DNA of 64,000 nt from Phormidium ambiguum IAM M-71 (GCF_001904725.1 NZ_MRCE01000009.1:164660-228659); one strand, 5' to 3'; counted from the stretch's first letter, positions 39,219-51,201 are shown. Notes: generated by a model not told the origin, from the sequence alone. A program made the numbers and translations.

Positions 39219-41222
39219 TCAACCAAATCCTTGCCAAATTTTGATGGTTTTATCTGAACTGGCGCTGACAATTAATTGACCATCAACACTCATTGCTAAG
39301 GCGTTAATTGCACTAGTATGTTCGTTCAATGTAGACAGTAATTCACCTGTTTCTAATCGCCATATTTTAATAGTTTTGTCGCTACTGGCGCTAATTACAG
39401 TTTGGTTATCGGGACTGATTGCTACACCATTTACATAGCCAGAATGCCCCGAAAAAGTTCTAATTAGTTCACCAGTTTGGACATTCCATAATTTAACGGT
39501 TTTGTCTTTACTAGCACTAGCAAGCAGTTGTCCATCAGAACTAAATGCTACGGCATAAACTGAGTTAAAATGCCCGTTTAGAGTATTAACTAATTCTCCT
39601 GTTGCTAGTTTCCAAAGCTTAATTTGGTTATCTAAACCGCCTGTGGCAATGAACAGACCTTTAGGATGAATTGCGATCGCCTTTATCATCCCAGCAGCGG
39701 CAAATAAAGTCCGAATTGGCAAGCCATTTTTTAGCCGCCATAATTTGATTGTGCGATCGTCACCACCACTAACTAACATTTGTCCATCAGGACTAATTGC
39801 TACCGCATTCACATCTCTAGAATGTTCGGTTAAAGTTTGCATTAAAGTAGCGGTGTGCAAATTCCAAAGTTTGATTTTTTCATCATCGCTACCGCTAGCA
39901 AGAATTAATCCATCAGGACTAATACTTAGAGAATTAACTGCTTTTGTATGTCCCGGCAAATTATGTAAAAGTTCCCCTGTTTGGGAACTCCAAACTTTAA
40001 TTTGATCGTCTAATCCACCGCTAGCAATTACTTGTTTATTGAGACTAATTGCTACCGCCATTACCCAGGAAGTATGTCCGGTTAAAGTATTAACACACCG
40101 CCAAACTCGCTTGGCTGAACTGGAATTTGGTGGTCGAGAAGCAGGAGGCGGAGTGATCGGACGGCGCATATTTCTGTTTTGAAAAATAGGTGTTTTAGCA
40201 ACATTAAAACGTCCTGAAACACTAGCATTAGGATTAGGATTAGGTTCTGGCGATCGAGAAACTGTAGCTTGGGGAGTAACTGGCGATGTTTTGGGAGGTG
40301 GAGGATTTTTGGGAGTTGCAGGTTGCCAACCAACCACATTTAAATCTTGTAATACTAAATCTGCTGATTGATAACGTTCATTCACCCAATCTTTGAGCAT
40401 TTTATCTAAGATTTGGGTTAAGTTATCGCTAACATCTATCCCTTTTTTCCGTAAATAATCGCGCCAAATCCATTGACCATTTAAAGGGTTATAAAGGCTA
40501 TCTGGTTTAACTTGGGTCATTAAATAAATACAGGTGGCACCCAAACTATAAATATCACTTGCCGGAAACACTTGTCCGTTCCGCAATTGTTCTAATGGTG
40601 CGTAACCTTCTGTACCAATCTTGGTTCCAGGTTGAGAGGCGGTACTTTCTGTAATTTGTTTAGCAATACCAAAATCTATTAACACCAATTTTCCATCACT
40701 TTTGCGGCGAATAATGTTAGTTGGTGTAATATCGCGGTGAATTACTTGTCGTTCATGAACGAATTTTAATACAGGTAAAATATCTCGTAAAACTTCTCGA
40801 ACTTTTCCTTCATTAAATGCTCCCTGTTGGACTAATTCTTGGTATAAATTTTGTCCTTCAATAAACTGTTGAACTAAATACAAACGTTTGTCTTGTTCAA
40901 AGTAAGCTAACAGGGTAGGAATTTGCGGATGTACTCCTAGTTCATGAAGTCTATATGCTTCTTTGTTAAAAAGTTCGATCGCTTTTTCTTGAGATTGCGC
41001 CCCTTGGGACTGTACGGAAAATTGCTTAATCACGCAGCTAGCATTTAACATATCTTGATCTGCTGCGAGATAAGTTCTGCCAAATCCTCCCTGACCAATA
41101 GGTTTGACTACGCGGTAACGGTTTCTCAACAGTGGTTCTAGTTTACTCCCACAGATTTGGCAGACCTTTCTACCTGGAGGATTCAACGGCTGATTACAAT
41201 TGGGATTAAGGCAACATATCAT
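39219..41222 (-). CDS. Ser/Thr protein kinase with zinc ribbon and C-terminal WD40 propeller
   Basis: 667 residues from ATG 41222; the frame also opens at TTG 41231. An N-terminal zinc ribbon (MICCLNPNCNQPLN, then VCQICGSKL) precedes a Hanks-type kinase domain (about 33-300): glycine loop GQGGFGRTY (43-51), K66, catalytic HRD (162-164) with the unusual HRDITPTN, and DFG (183-185). A Pro/Ser-rich linker (310-370) leads to seven WD40 repeats (375-667), a likely protein-binding propeller. This layout is common in filamentous cyanobacteria. Targets unknown. It is convergent with dnaE, with two bases between the stop codons. Confidence 0.95.
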   Translation of the reverse strand: MICCLNPNCNQPLNPPGRKVCQICGSKLEPLLRNRYRVVKPIGQGGFGRTYLAADQDMLNASCVIKQFSVQSQGAQSQEKAIELFNKEAYRLHELGVHPQIPTLLAYFEQDKRLYLVQQFIEGQNLYQELVQQGAFNEGKVREVLRDILPVLKFVHERQVIHRDITPTNIIRRKSDGKLVLIDFGIAKQITESTASQPGTKIGTEGYAPLEQLRNGQVFPASDIYSLGATCIYLMTQVKPDSLYNPLNGQWIWRDYLRKKGIDVSDNLTQILDKMLKDWVNERYQSADLVLQDLNVVGWQPATPKNPPPPKTSPVTPQATVSRSPEPNPNPNASVSGRFNVAKTPIFQNRNMRRPITPPPASRPPNSSSAKRVWRCVNTLTGHTSWVMAVAISLNKQVIASGGLDDQIKVWSSQTGELLHNLPGHTKAVNSLSISPDGLILASGSDDEKIKLWNLHTATLMQTLTEHSRDVNAVAISPDGQMLVSGGDDRTIKLWRLKNGLPIRTLFAAAGMIKAIAIHPKGLFIATGGLDNQIKLWKLATGELVNTLNGHFNSVYAVAFSSDGQLLASASKDKTVKLWNVQTGELIRTFSGHSGYVNGVAISPDNQTVISASSDKTIKIWRLETGELLSTLNEHTSAINALAMSVDGQLIVSASSDKTIKIWQGFG

Positions 41223-41294
41223 AATTGGCAAGGCACCCGCAGGCTTAAATTGTTTTATATAGCAGGTTTTTCTGTCTTGATACTATCTTTTTGG

Positions 41295-41600
41295 TTAACT
41301 TTTTTCTTGAGGCGATCGCTTCTGTTCCATTATGCCTTGTCTAAAGCCTAAAACTACCAAAATATTAGCAAGTGTTAAAAAAAATTCCGCACCACCATGT
41401 AACCAATCAACATTTGCTAATGACTCGTCAAGAACTATTTTGGCGTAAATTCCTGCGGGAATAGTGACACCAACAAACACCAAGGTCATATAAAACCCAA
41501 TTAAACCTAATTTTGGCATTTGTTGGGAACGGGTAATAAACCACAAGAAACCCAAATAAGGAAAGAGTGACACAATAAACAGGGTGTCTTTAGAAATCAT
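41295..41600 (-). CDS. DUF3593 membrane protein
   Basis: 101 residues with three predicted membrane helices (TLFIVSLFPYLGFLWFI; GLIGFYMTLVFVGVTIPAGIYA; FFLTLANILVVLGF). It matches DUF3593, a family shared by cyanobacteria and chloroplast-bearing eukaryotes. It lies 32 nt downstream of the DUF2499 gene on the same strand. The two families commonly pair, which suggests a small membrane complex. Function unknown. Confidence 0.8.
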   Translation of the reverse strand: MISKDTLFIVSLFPYLGFLWFITRSQQMPKLGLIGFYMTLVFVGVTIPAGIYAKIVLDESLANVDWLHGGAEFFLTLANILVVLGFRQGIMEQKRSPQEKS

Positions 41601-41632
41601 AGTTTTAATTTACTAACAGATTGCGTGCGATC

Positions 41633-41953
41633 TTAACTTTCAGGTGTTTTTACCATAGCAGATTTAGCCCTTCGCCAAATCAACCAACCCGCTACCATCA
41701 AAGTCAAATTCCCCAATACCGTCATCGCCGCTTGTAGAGTCACCAACCATTCCAAAGACTTTGGGTTATCAAAATAATGCCAAGTGCAAGCACACATCGC
41801 ACTTACTAAAGCTGGCAACATACCAATCGACAAAGCATACCACGCTCGGTTCTTCGTGACTTCGCCATAAGTCCAAATTAACCAAATCGCTGCTATCCAT
41901 TCAATAACGCTAGAGACGTGAATGATCCAGGTTGGGATTGAAAGTGCGTGCAT
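41633..41953 (-). CDS. DUF2499 (Ycf49-like) membrane protein
   Basis: 106 residues with three membrane segments (IPTWIIHVSSVIEWIAAIWLIW; AWYALSIGMLPALVSAMCACTWHYF; LQAAMTVLGNLTLMVAGWLIW). The start HALSIPTWIIHVSSVIEW is typical of the Ycf49/DUF2499 family, found in cyanobacteria and plastids. It precedes the DUF3593 gene with a 32-nt gap, so the two are probably one operon. Function unknown; a role in the thylakoid membrane is only a guess. Confidence 0.82.
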   Translation of the reverse strand: MHALSIPTWIIHVSSVIEWIAAIWLIWTYGEVTKNRAWYALSIGMLPALVSAMCACTWHYFDNPKSLEWLVTLQAAMTVLGNLTLMVAGWLIWRRAKSAMVKTPES

Positions 41954-42124
41954 TCTTCAAACAATAAATAAGATTTATTTTATAGCAGTCGTTACAACTG
42001 TTATGACATATTTTAAATTCAAAAATATATTTTTATTGCGCCACACCAATAAGTTGTTCTAGCTGAGTTAACTGCTAAAAACCACGCTCTCAGCTAGCCC
42101 TCTATAATTTAGAAAACCGCTAAA

Positions 42125-42346
42125 CTAAGCCGGAACTTTGATTTCTCTTCCTCGCTCATCTAAGTCGATCGTTAATTGCAACGGATTATGAAACTTAATC
42201 CTGGCTGTAATTACTTCTGCTTGTTCCTCATTTAAATCCTCTATGTAACCATCTTTCTCTACTTCAGCTTCCCTTACAGTATCAAAAGGCCCAAAATAAT
42301 AGATACAGCTAGGCTTCTTGGTAACAATTTCTAACCACCAAGACAT
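42125..42346 (-). CDS. DUF1816 domain protein 2
   Basis: 73 residues from ATG 42346, chosen because AAGGAGATC lies just upstream and the product MSWWLEIVTKKP begins at the domain. The frame continues open to 42400. The core WWLEIVTKKPSCIYYFGPFDTVREAEVEKDGYIEDL is shared with the paralogue at 28597-28878. Function unknown. Confidence 0.85.
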   Translation of the reverse strand: MSWWLEIVTKKPSCIYYFGPFDTVREAEVEKDGYIEDLNEEQAEVITARIKFHNPLQLTIDLDERGREIKVPA

Positions 42347-42790
42347 TTTTTGATCTCCTTTTTTTTGCCAATATAGTTGTGCTATTCTAGACTCTTCCAC
42401 TTTTTCGTTAAAAAATGATTAAGTAAACTATTGAACATAGACGATAATTATACTGCACTCTGTAAAGATAAATTGATATTAAGAATACAATTAGTCAAAG
42501 TTTACCTAAATTAGTACTTTATACTCTACTGAATTCCACCAAAAGCGACAAATTTTACTTACCCTACATATAAGCTTATAAGTTAAGATTTGCTCATAAA
42601 AGTGATCCCCAGATCTAGATAGTTATATTTGCATATCTTGCACTAATAAACACAACACATTAAACTCAGTACTCCGCTTTTCCCTCAACTTAAATTACCA
42701 ATAAATTTCCCCCTAAACCCATAGTGCAACAGCATTTAGAGCCAGGGGGTATATGAAAAGTCTTTATTTTTGATTGCCAACATCAAAATT
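42347..42790. other. Intergenic region, 444 nt
   Basis: AT-rich spacer between two minus-strand genes. It contains the Shine-Dalgarno of the DUF1816 gene (42351-42360) and AAGCTTATAAGTTAAG near 42570. No frame, tRNA or convincing terminator is seen. Confidence 0.5.
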
Positions 42791-43876
42791 TCAAACCTTT
42801 AAACCTTCAACTGCTTGGGGACGGGCAAAAATCATCCTTCCGGCGGTAGTTTGCAAAGCAGAAGTTACAATCACCCGCAATTCACTACCCACGTATTTAC
42901 TACCCTCCTCAACAACAACTAATGTGCCATCATCCAAATAACCAATACCTTGACTTGGTTCCTTACCTTCTTTCAAAATTTTCAGATCTAAACTATCACC
43001 AGGTAAGTAACTTGGACGAATAGCATGAGCTAAATCATTAATATTTAACACAGGTACTTTTTGCAGGGTAGCAACTTTACTCAAGTTGTAATCATTAGTT
43101 AGTAAAGTCCCATTAATTTCCTGCGCTAAACGGACTAACTTAGCATCTACAGTCGGAATATCTTCATAGTCAGCAGAGTGAATGACAATTCGTTCCTGAT
43201 AATCTTCCTTCATCCGGTTCAGAATTTCCAAACCCCGCCGACCTCTAACTCTTTTTTGGTCATTAGAAGCATCTGCTACTTGTTGTAATTCCCGGAGAAC
43301 AAACTGTGGGATTAAAATTTGCCCTTCCACGAAACCCGTACTGAGTAATTCTTCAATCCGACCATCGATAATACAGCTAGTATCTAAAACTTTTGTAGCA
43401 GCTGGTTTCAATGTCCCTTCAGCTACCAATAAAGTTTCTGCTGTATGGGGATTAATTAACCGCAGGAAATTTCGCCCGTGAATGTCTGCTAAACTGATGC
43501 CAGTTACGGCAAACATCACGCTACCCAAAACTGCAATTACTGGCTTAATAAAACCAAAGTCTGCGGGAATGGGAAGCAGAAAAATTGGTGCTAGCATCAA
43601 GTTGGCTACTAGCAATCCCAAAACTAAACCGATGGCGCGTGTTAAAAGCACGTCCACAGGCATTTCTCGGACTTTTCTTTCTACGCGACGATAGGTAGTC
43701 TGGGCACTTAAACCAAAAGCAGCGCCGATAATGGCACTAAAACCAGCAAGTACCAATCGTAAACCGTCGATGTTGGTAACTGGTTTGAGCATTGTGCTGG
43801 GTAAGAGGTCAATGCTGTCGTACCCAATACCTGCTGCTGCGAGGATAAATAAAATAATTATGATTGCGTCAAGCAT
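42791..43876 (-). CDS. PIN/TRAM domain membrane protein (YacL-like)
   Basis: 361 residues. Four N-terminal membrane helices (about 1-130), then a PIN nuclease domain beginning VLDTSCIIDGRI with catalytic Asp residues (DGR, later VDAKLVRLAQ and LLTNDYN), then a TRAM RNA-binding domain (about 295-355: GIGYLDDGTLVVVEEGSKYVG). It matches the YacL family found in Gram-positives and cyanobacteria, presumed membrane-bound ribonucleases. The ATG has GTTTTGCT-type leader and no clear Shine-Dalgarno. A terminator-like hairpin lies 60 nt upstream. Confidence 0.92.
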   Translation of the reverse strand: MLDAIIIILFILAAAGIGYDSIDLLPSTMLKPVTNIDGLRLVLAGFSAIIGAAFGLSAQTTYRRVERKVREMPVDVLLTRAIGLVLGLLVANLMLAPIFLLPIPADFGFIKPVIAVLGSVMFAVTGISLADIHGRNFLRLINPHTAETLLVAEGTLKPAATKVLDTSCIIDGRIEELLSTGFVEGQILIPQFVLRELQQVADASNDQKRVRGRRGLEILNRMKEDYQERIVIHSADYEDIPTVDAKLVRLAQEINGTLLTNDYNLSKVATLQKVPVLNINDLAHAIRPSYLPGDSLDLKILKEGKEPSQGIGYLDDGTLVVVEEGSKYVGSELRVIVTSALQTTAGRMIFARPQAVEGLKV

Positions 43877-43929
43877 TGTTTTGCTGTTGATTGTGTTTTA
43901 GTTTTCATTCGGGAAGAATGAACAAACCA

Positions 43930-43956
43930 TTAAAAAAATCTCAGCTATTGAGATTT
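43930..43956 (-). terminator. Leader hairpin with T-run on the minus strand, upstream of the PIN-TRAM gene
   Basis: Read on the minus strand: AAATCTCA, ATAGC, TGAGATTT, continuing as a run of T. It has an 8-bp stem, a 5-nt loop and a T-run, 54-80 nt before the PIN-TRAM start. It looks like an intrinsic terminator but sits in a divergent promoter region, so it could be a leader attenuator. Confidence 0.45.
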
Positions 43957-44215
43957 ATATCGTTCCATTATACTCCTTGCTATGTTTTTGGTTCTTTCGT
44001 ATATTCCAGGGAGGAATACCGTACACTGACTATAGTTCAGCTTTATTTTGAGAAATTTAATTGACTTAATTTACAAGTATTTACGAATTAATTAAGCTTT
44101 GCATCATTATTTTGAGTTTTTTTAGTAAGTGAGAGATTAACTTTCTGAAGATTTGGTTTTCCCCGGTAATTGGTATTATTATTTACCAGAAAATGTTTAA
44201 GTTTTCTTTATTTCT
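43957..44215. other. Divergent promoter region between PIN-TRAM and hemW
   Basis: AT-rich, with no gene. With the leader hairpin it makes up a 339-nt gap. The hemW ATG follows TTTCTTTATTTCT, without a Shine-Dalgarno. No specific operator recognised. Confidence 0.5.
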
Positions 44216-45493
44216 ATGACTACAAGTTTAAAAATCTTGAGTAACAATGAGCATCTGAGTTTAGATATTCCGACTGCGGCTTATGTTCATATTCCCTTTT
44301 GTCGGCGGCGTTGTTTTTATTGTGATTTTCCGATTTCGGTGGTGGGCGATCGCGCAAAAGGCGAAACTTCTGGGACAATTGTGGAATATATTGATGTCCT
44401 CTGTGAGGAAATTTCTGCAACTCCTCCCCAAGGAAAACCTTTAACAACGGTTTTCTTCGGTGGGGGAACTCCGTCACTGTTATCGCCACAACAAATTAAC
44501 AAAATTTTAACAACTTTAGCTAATCAATATGGAATTAGCCAAAATGCAGAAATTTCTTTAGAAATCGATCCGGGAACCTTTGATTTAGCGCAAATTCAAG
44601 GGTATAAAAATGCTGGTGTAACACGATTTAGTTTAGGTGTACAAGCCTTTCAGGATGAATTGTTGCAAGTTTGTGGTCGATCGCATACTACCGCTGATAT
44701 TTTGGCAGCAATTGATTTGATTCGTCAAGTTGCAATTCCTGAATTTAGTATTGATTTAATCTCTGGACTACCAAAACAAACGATCGCCCAATGGCAAGAA
44801 ACTTTAGAAAAAGCGGTTGTAATTAACCCAACTCACATTTCTGTTTATGATCTAATTATCGAAGATGGTACAGCTTTTGGTCGCTATTATCAACCTGGTT
44901 CTCAACCCTTACCCACCGATGAAACCACAGCCCAAATGTACCGCCTTACCCAACAAATTTTAACTAATTCCGGTTACGAACATTACGAAATTTCCAACTA
45001 CGCCCAACCCGGACATCAATGCCGTCATAATCGAGTTTACTGGGAAAATCGTCCCTATTACGCCTTTGGGATGGGTGCAGCTAGTTACCTCAATCGTCAG
45101 CGTTTTACTCGTCCCAAAAAACGCAGAGAATACTACGCTTGGGTAAAACAATTAATTGCTGACGGTGGAATTATAGATACTCCCCAAGTTGACGAACAAG
45201 ATATTTTATTAGAAACATTAATGTTAGGCTTGCGATTAGCCGAAGGTTTAGAATTAGCAGTTTTAGCCGAAAAATTTAGTCAAGAAACCTTAGAAAAGAT
45301 TTGGCATGGGGTACAACCTTATTATCAAAAAGGGTGGGTAGCAATATTCGCAACTAATGGCGAAAGAATTTCCCTTTCTTCTAATGAAAATTTACCTATT
45401 ATGGGTAGATTAAAATTAACCGATCCTGAAGGCTTTTTGTTTTCAAATACTATACTTGCGGCTTTGTTTAGTCAGCTAGAAAAAGCAGAATAA
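44216..45493 (+). CDS. hemW: Radical SAM heme chaperone HemW (HemN-like)
   Basis: 425 residues. The radical-SAM 4Fe-4S motif is C29-x3-C33-x2-C36 in IPFCRRRCFYCDF, preceded by YVHIPF. GGGTPSLL is the SAM-binding glycine motif, and ISVYDLIIEDGTAFGR and YEISNYAQPGHQCRHNRVYWENRPYYAFGMGAASY are HemW-typical. A C-terminal HemN domain follows. HemW inserts heme into respiratory proteins; it is often misannotated as coproporphyrinogen dehydrogenase HemN. The Asp after C36 replaces the fourth cysteine of HemN, consistent with HemW. Confidence 0.93.
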   Translation: MTTSLKILSNNEHLSLDIPTAAYVHIPFCRRRCFYCDFPISVVGDRAKGETSGTIVEYIDVLCEEISATPPQGKPLTTVFFGGGTPSLLSPQQINKILTTLANQYGISQNAEISLEIDPGTFDLAQIQGYKNAGVTRFSLGVQAFQDELLQVCGRSHTTADILAAIDLIRQVAIPEFSIDLISGLPKQTIAQWQETLEKAVVINPTHISVYDLIIEDGTAFGRYYQPGSQPLPTDETTAQMYRLTQQILTNSGYEHYEISNYAQPGHQCRHNRVYWENRPYYAFGMGAASYLNRQRFTRPKKRREYYAWVKQLIADGGIIDTPQVDEQDILLETLMLGLRLAEGLELAVLAEKFSQETLEKIWHGVQPYYQKGWVAIFATNGERISLSSNENLPIMGRLKLTDPEGFLFSNTILAALFSQLEKAE

Positions 45494-46001
45494 AACAGTG
45501 TCAAGATTCAGATGTTTCAGTTATAGATAATTTTAGTCAAAACTGACGCAAATTATGAGGATAAACAGGACTTGTAGGGGCAATCCCTCTGTGGTTGACC
45601 CTATATCTAGAGTCTTTGTTGTAAATTTTTGCAAAGATTACTGCTATTTTGCCTGGCTGATGATATGGGAAATTTTCGTCTTCAGTAAAAATTTATAATT
45701 TTTTGCCGATCGCACACTGATTGCCCAAAAAACAAAAAATTGCCAAAGATAATTTGCCACAAGGCAAATTAATGATCCCAATCTTTGCCAAGATTAATAC
45801 TAGACCGCTGGCAAAAGTTTTTTAGTTGAACAAAGGCAAAGGAATAATCCATCAGGGAAAAGGGAAGAGGCTAAAGGCAAAGGAACAATGCCAAACCTGA
45901 ATATCTCACCCTCAATCCCTGACTCCTGAACCTTTTTCCCTAACCTAACTTCTGCAAGCAGTTTATGGAATTGCCATGAAGTTGTTTGGCAAAAAAAGGA
46001 A
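45494..46001. other. Intergenic region, 508 nt
   Basis: Holds a repeat remnant (GTAGGGGCAATCCCT near 45577), an 8-bp hairpin AATTTGCC/GGCAAATT at 45750-45769, and a short GGGAAAAGGGAAGAGG low-complexity stretch near 45855. No gene is supported. The downstream ATG at 46002 has AAAAAAGGA directly before it. Confidence 0.5.
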
Positions 46002-46775
46002 ATGGCTGAAAGAGACATCGACAACAACGCTACAGGCGTTCTAATCCTAATTATCCCCATAGCGTTTGCGATCATTATCCTATTTAAGGCTTGGCCTTTT
46101 CTACTGAGCTTAGTTTTACTCAGTAGTATTTGGAGTCTGTGGCAACGCTATCAACTACAACAGTTGAGCCGACAACTCAACCCCGTGTTCCATCAGTTAA
46201 TTTTGGAAAACCAAGGATGTGTTACGGCACTAGACTTGGCAATGAAAGCAAATCTTTCGGGAAGATCTGCTCAAAGGTTTTTGGACGCGAAAGCTGAAGA
46301 ATTTGCTGCCCAAAAACACACTTATGAAGACAAAGGTACGGTGTATTACTTTATTACTGCTAACACTCTCGGCAAAATTTTTGCCGAGAGTGATGATGAT
46401 GATGATAGTAACAACACACAATATCTAAGTCAGACAAAAGAGTTGTTTTTCCCAGTAGTTACTGAACCAGAAACTACCAATAAAACTCCAGAATTTTTGG
46501 AGGAAGACGACGAAGAAATCGATGAAGATTATCTCCCCGAAGCAGACTACCCAAAGGAGGCAATTCCCCAAAAACATCCACTTTTTCAATCTCTAATTCA
46601 ATCGGAATTAGCTAGACGGCTGCGCGTACATTCAAGTACGGTGATGAAAAGAAGAGATAGTCCCAATTTTTCTGAATGGAGTCGCAGAAGAGATCCAGAA
46701 GGAGTTGCTTGGGAATATTCACCAGATACTAGGGAATTTTATCCGATAGAATCCCCTGCACCCCGAAAAAAGTAA
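46002..46775 (+). CDS. Conserved hypothetical membrane protein with winged-helix-like and acidic regions
   Basis: 257 residues, not recognised by name. Two adjacent membrane helices (ATGVLILIIPIAFAIIILF and WPFLLSLVLLSSIWSLW) are followed by a small helical domain (55-110: HQLILENQGCVTALDLAMKANLSGRSAQRFLDAKAEEFAA) that reads like a winged-helix fold, then YYFITANTLG, an acidic linker (DDDDDSNN, EEDDEEIDEDY) and a C-terminal region with RRLRVHSSTVMKRRDSPNFSEWSRRRDPEGVAWEY. That last stretch has an HTH-like helix pair. A membrane-tethered DNA- or protein-binding role is speculation. Confidence 0.8.
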   Translation: MAERDIDNNATGVLILIIPIAFAIIILFKAWPFLLSLVLLSSIWSLWQRYQLQQLSRQLNPVFHQLILENQGCVTALDLAMKANLSGRSAQRFLDAKAEEFAAQKHTYEDKGTVYYFITANTLGKIFAESDDDDDSNNTQYLSQTKELFFPVVTEPETTNKTPEFLEEDDEEIDEDYLPEADYPKEAIPQKHPLFQSLIQSELARRLRVHSSTVMKRRDSPNFSEWSRRRDPEGVAWEYSPDTREFYPIESPAPRKK

Positions 46776-46953
46776 AGTAGGGGTGCAAGAAATTCTAGGG
46801 TTTGTGGTCAAAATCCTTTGGCGATGTGGATAACATTTCTGTGCATCTGGAGCTTCTGAAGTCTTATCCTTAACTACCAAAAGTTTGACCACACCCAATT
46901 TCAGGGTAAAGACTTAGGCATGGAATCTGAATATTTAGCTAGTTGTTTATTAC
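46776..46953. other. Intergenic region between the membrane protein and the MITE-like element
   Basis: 178 nt with no gene and no strong hairpin. It is the first part of the 487-nt gap in front of geosmin synthase. Confidence 0.5.
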
Positions 46954-47063
46954 AGGACTTACGCACTGGCTCTATCTGTAGGGTGCGTATAGCCTACGGC
47001 ATTCAAGAAAAGTGATAACGTAACGCACCATTCCACCATATTTAGTGCCAGTGCGTAAGTCCT
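46954..47063. mobile_element. MITE-like element with 17-bp terminal inverted repeats
   Basis: AGGACTTACGCACTGGC at 46954-46970 is perfectly inverted at 47047-47063 (GCCAGTGCGTAAGTCCT), bounding a 110-bp element with no coding capacity. Its interior carries GGTGCGTA and TAACGTAACGCACCATTCC, the latter shared with the hairpin at 17925-17951. Such ends are typical of non-autonomous elements in cyanobacteria. No transposase is in the window, and a target duplication is not clear. Confidence 0.75.
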
Positions 47064-47127
47064 ATATTAGTAGATTGGACTTTGGACAAAGAAGAGAAGT
47101 ATTTCGTGGGTTTTAGCAACTTCTGTT

Positions 47128-47167
47128 AAATTAAATAACTAAAAAATTAAATTAAATAACTAAAAAT
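47128..47167. repeat. 21-bp tandem duplication, AAATTAAATAACTAAAAA
   Basis: Two copies with a 21-nt period, starting at 47128 and 47149, in the AT-rich region upstream of geosmin synthase. It could affect promoter spacing. Confidence 0.6.
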
Positions 47168-47215
47168 TAATATTTACTTTCACAATATATACGTGGGAGA
47201 AGATAATTTATTTTA

Positions 47216-47244
47216 TTTTTCATGCCTAAAGCAGGCATGAAAAA
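47216..47244 (+). promoter_or_regulatory. Perfect 12-bp leader hairpin just upstream of geosmin synthase
   Basis: TTTTTCATGCCT pairs with AGGCATGAAAAA around an AAAGC loop and ends 18 nt before the ATG at 47263. The T and A runs are inside the stem, so it is not a classical plus-strand terminator. It may be an operator or a translation-control stem, as no Shine-Dalgarno is present between it and the start. Function is inferred from position only. Confidence 0.5.
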
Positions 47245-47259
47245 TGTATGTTTACCTAG

Positions 47260-49620
<2,361 letters not shown>

Positions 49621-49688
49621 CTCAATCTGAATCCTAATTTCAATCAATCTCATAACTTGTCCACAAACATTACTAAGGAAAATTAATT

Positions 49689-51098
49689 ATGACTAATACA
49701 GCAAATACTCCTGTAGAAAATCAAATTGAGCAACTGCCAATGAGTTTGCAGACCGAAGCAGCGCGTAATTTGGCAACCACTACCAAAACTCAACCCCAGA
49801 TGCAGGGAATCACTTCACGGTGGTTGTTAAAACTGCTGCCTTGGGTAGAAACAGTGGGTGGTAGCTACCGGGTCAACCGTCGCTTAACCTATACGGTTGG
49901 AGATGGACGAGTCACCTTTACTAATGTAGGGTCCCAAGTACAGGTCATTCCTCAAGAACTCACTGAGTTACCTTTGTTGCGAGGATTTCAAGATGTTGAG
50001 GTGTTAAACGCCTTAGCGAGTCAATTTGTACAACAAGAATTTGCTGCGGGAGATACGATCGTACAAGCAGGCCAACCAGCGGAGCAAGTATTGCTGATTG
50101 CTCATGGTAAAGTCAATAAAATTGGCCCTGGCAAATATGACGAGCAAGTTGTTTTGAATGTATTAGCCGATGGGGATCATTTTGGCGACTATGCTTTAGT
50201 GGAATCTCAGGATACTTGGGATGTTACTCTCACCGCCCTTACCCGTTGTACTATCTTATCTCTGCCTCAAACCGCCTTTCAAAACCTGGTTAACCAGTCT
50301 GAGGCATTACAAGCGCAAGTGGATCAATACAGGGCAAAATTGCGCCAACCCAAAAACCAAGAAGGAGAAGCTAATATTGATGTTTCTTCCGGCCACTTAG
50401 CAGAAGCCTTATTACCGGGGACTTTTGCTGACTATGAACTCAATCCACGAGAATATGAGTTAAGCGTGGCTCAAACTATTTTACAAATCAATACACGGGT
50501 TGCCGATCTCTACAACGAACCCATGAACCAGACCGAGGAACAATTAAGGCTTACTATCGAAGCCTTACGGGAACGCCAAGAACATGAAATGATTAATAAT
50601 CGTGATTTTGGACTATTACACAACGCTGACCTCAAACAACGGATTTTTACCCGCAGTGGTCCGCCAACTCCCGACGATCTTGATGAATTGCTCTCTATTG
50701 TTTGGAAAGAACCGAGCTTTTTCTTAGCTCATCCCCGCGCTATTGCTGCTTTTGGTCGGGAATGTAACCGCCTTGGACTTTATCCTAATCCTATCCCTAT
50801 GGGTAATAGTGCTATTCCGTCTTGGCGTGGTATTCCCATCTATCCTTGTAATAAAATTCCTGTGACGAAAGAGCGGACTAGCTCGATTATGTTAATGCGT
50901 GTGGGCGCAACCAACCAAGGGGTTATTGGTCTGCACAAAACAGGTATCCCTGATGAATATCAGCCGAGTTTGTCAGTTCGCTTCATGGGGATTAACGAAA
51001 AGGCGGTTATTTCCTACCTAGTGAGTGCTTACTACTCTACCGCCGTTCTCGTTCCTGACGCATTAGGCATCCTTGAAGATGTAGAAATTGGTCTGTAA
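49689..51098 (+). CDS. Family 2B encapsulin shell protein 1 (SrpI-like with inserted cNMP-binding domain)
   Basis: 469 residues. The N-arm [30 protein letters not shown] and the C-terminal two-fifths ([84 protein letters not shown]) match the HK97-type Family 2 encapsulin SrpI of Synechococcus as I know it. A cyclic-nucleotide-binding domain is inserted at about residues 98-220 ([24 protein letters not shown] at 163-170). No DNA-binding HTH is present, so it is not a Crp regulator. The pocket lacks the usual Arg (W177 in DTWDV). AAGGA precedes the ATG. It is probably the shell enclosing geosmin synthase. Confidence 0.9.
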   Translation: MTNTANTPVENQIEQLPMSLQTEAARNLATTTKTQPQMQGITSRWLLKLLPWVETVGGSYRVNRRLTYTVGDGRVTFTNVGSQVQVIPQELTELPLLRGFQDVEVLNALASQFVQQEFAAGDTIVQAGQPAEQVLLIAHGKVNKIGPGKYDEQVVLNVLADGDHFGDYALVESQDTWDVTLTALTRCTILSLPQTAFQNLVNQSEALQAQVDQYRAKLRQPKNQEGEANIDVSSGHLAEALLPGTFADYELNPREYELSVAQTILQINTRVADLYNEPMNQTEEQLRLTIEALRERQEHEMINNRDFGLLHNADLKQRIFTRSGPPTPDDLDELLSIVWKEPSFFLAHPRAIAAFGRECNRLGLYPNPIPMGNSAIPSWRGIPIYPCNKIPVTKERTSSIMLMRVGATNQGVIGLHKTGIPDEYQPSLSVRFMGINEKAVISYLVSAYYSTAVLVPDALGILEDVEIGL

Positions 51099-51201
51099 TG
51101 AGTCGGAAATTTTCTTTCCTGTAGGGGCAAACAGATATTTGTCCCTATTCCGCGATGCTTTTTTTAAGAATGTAAATTTATTTGCCTGAAACGTTAATGT
51201 T

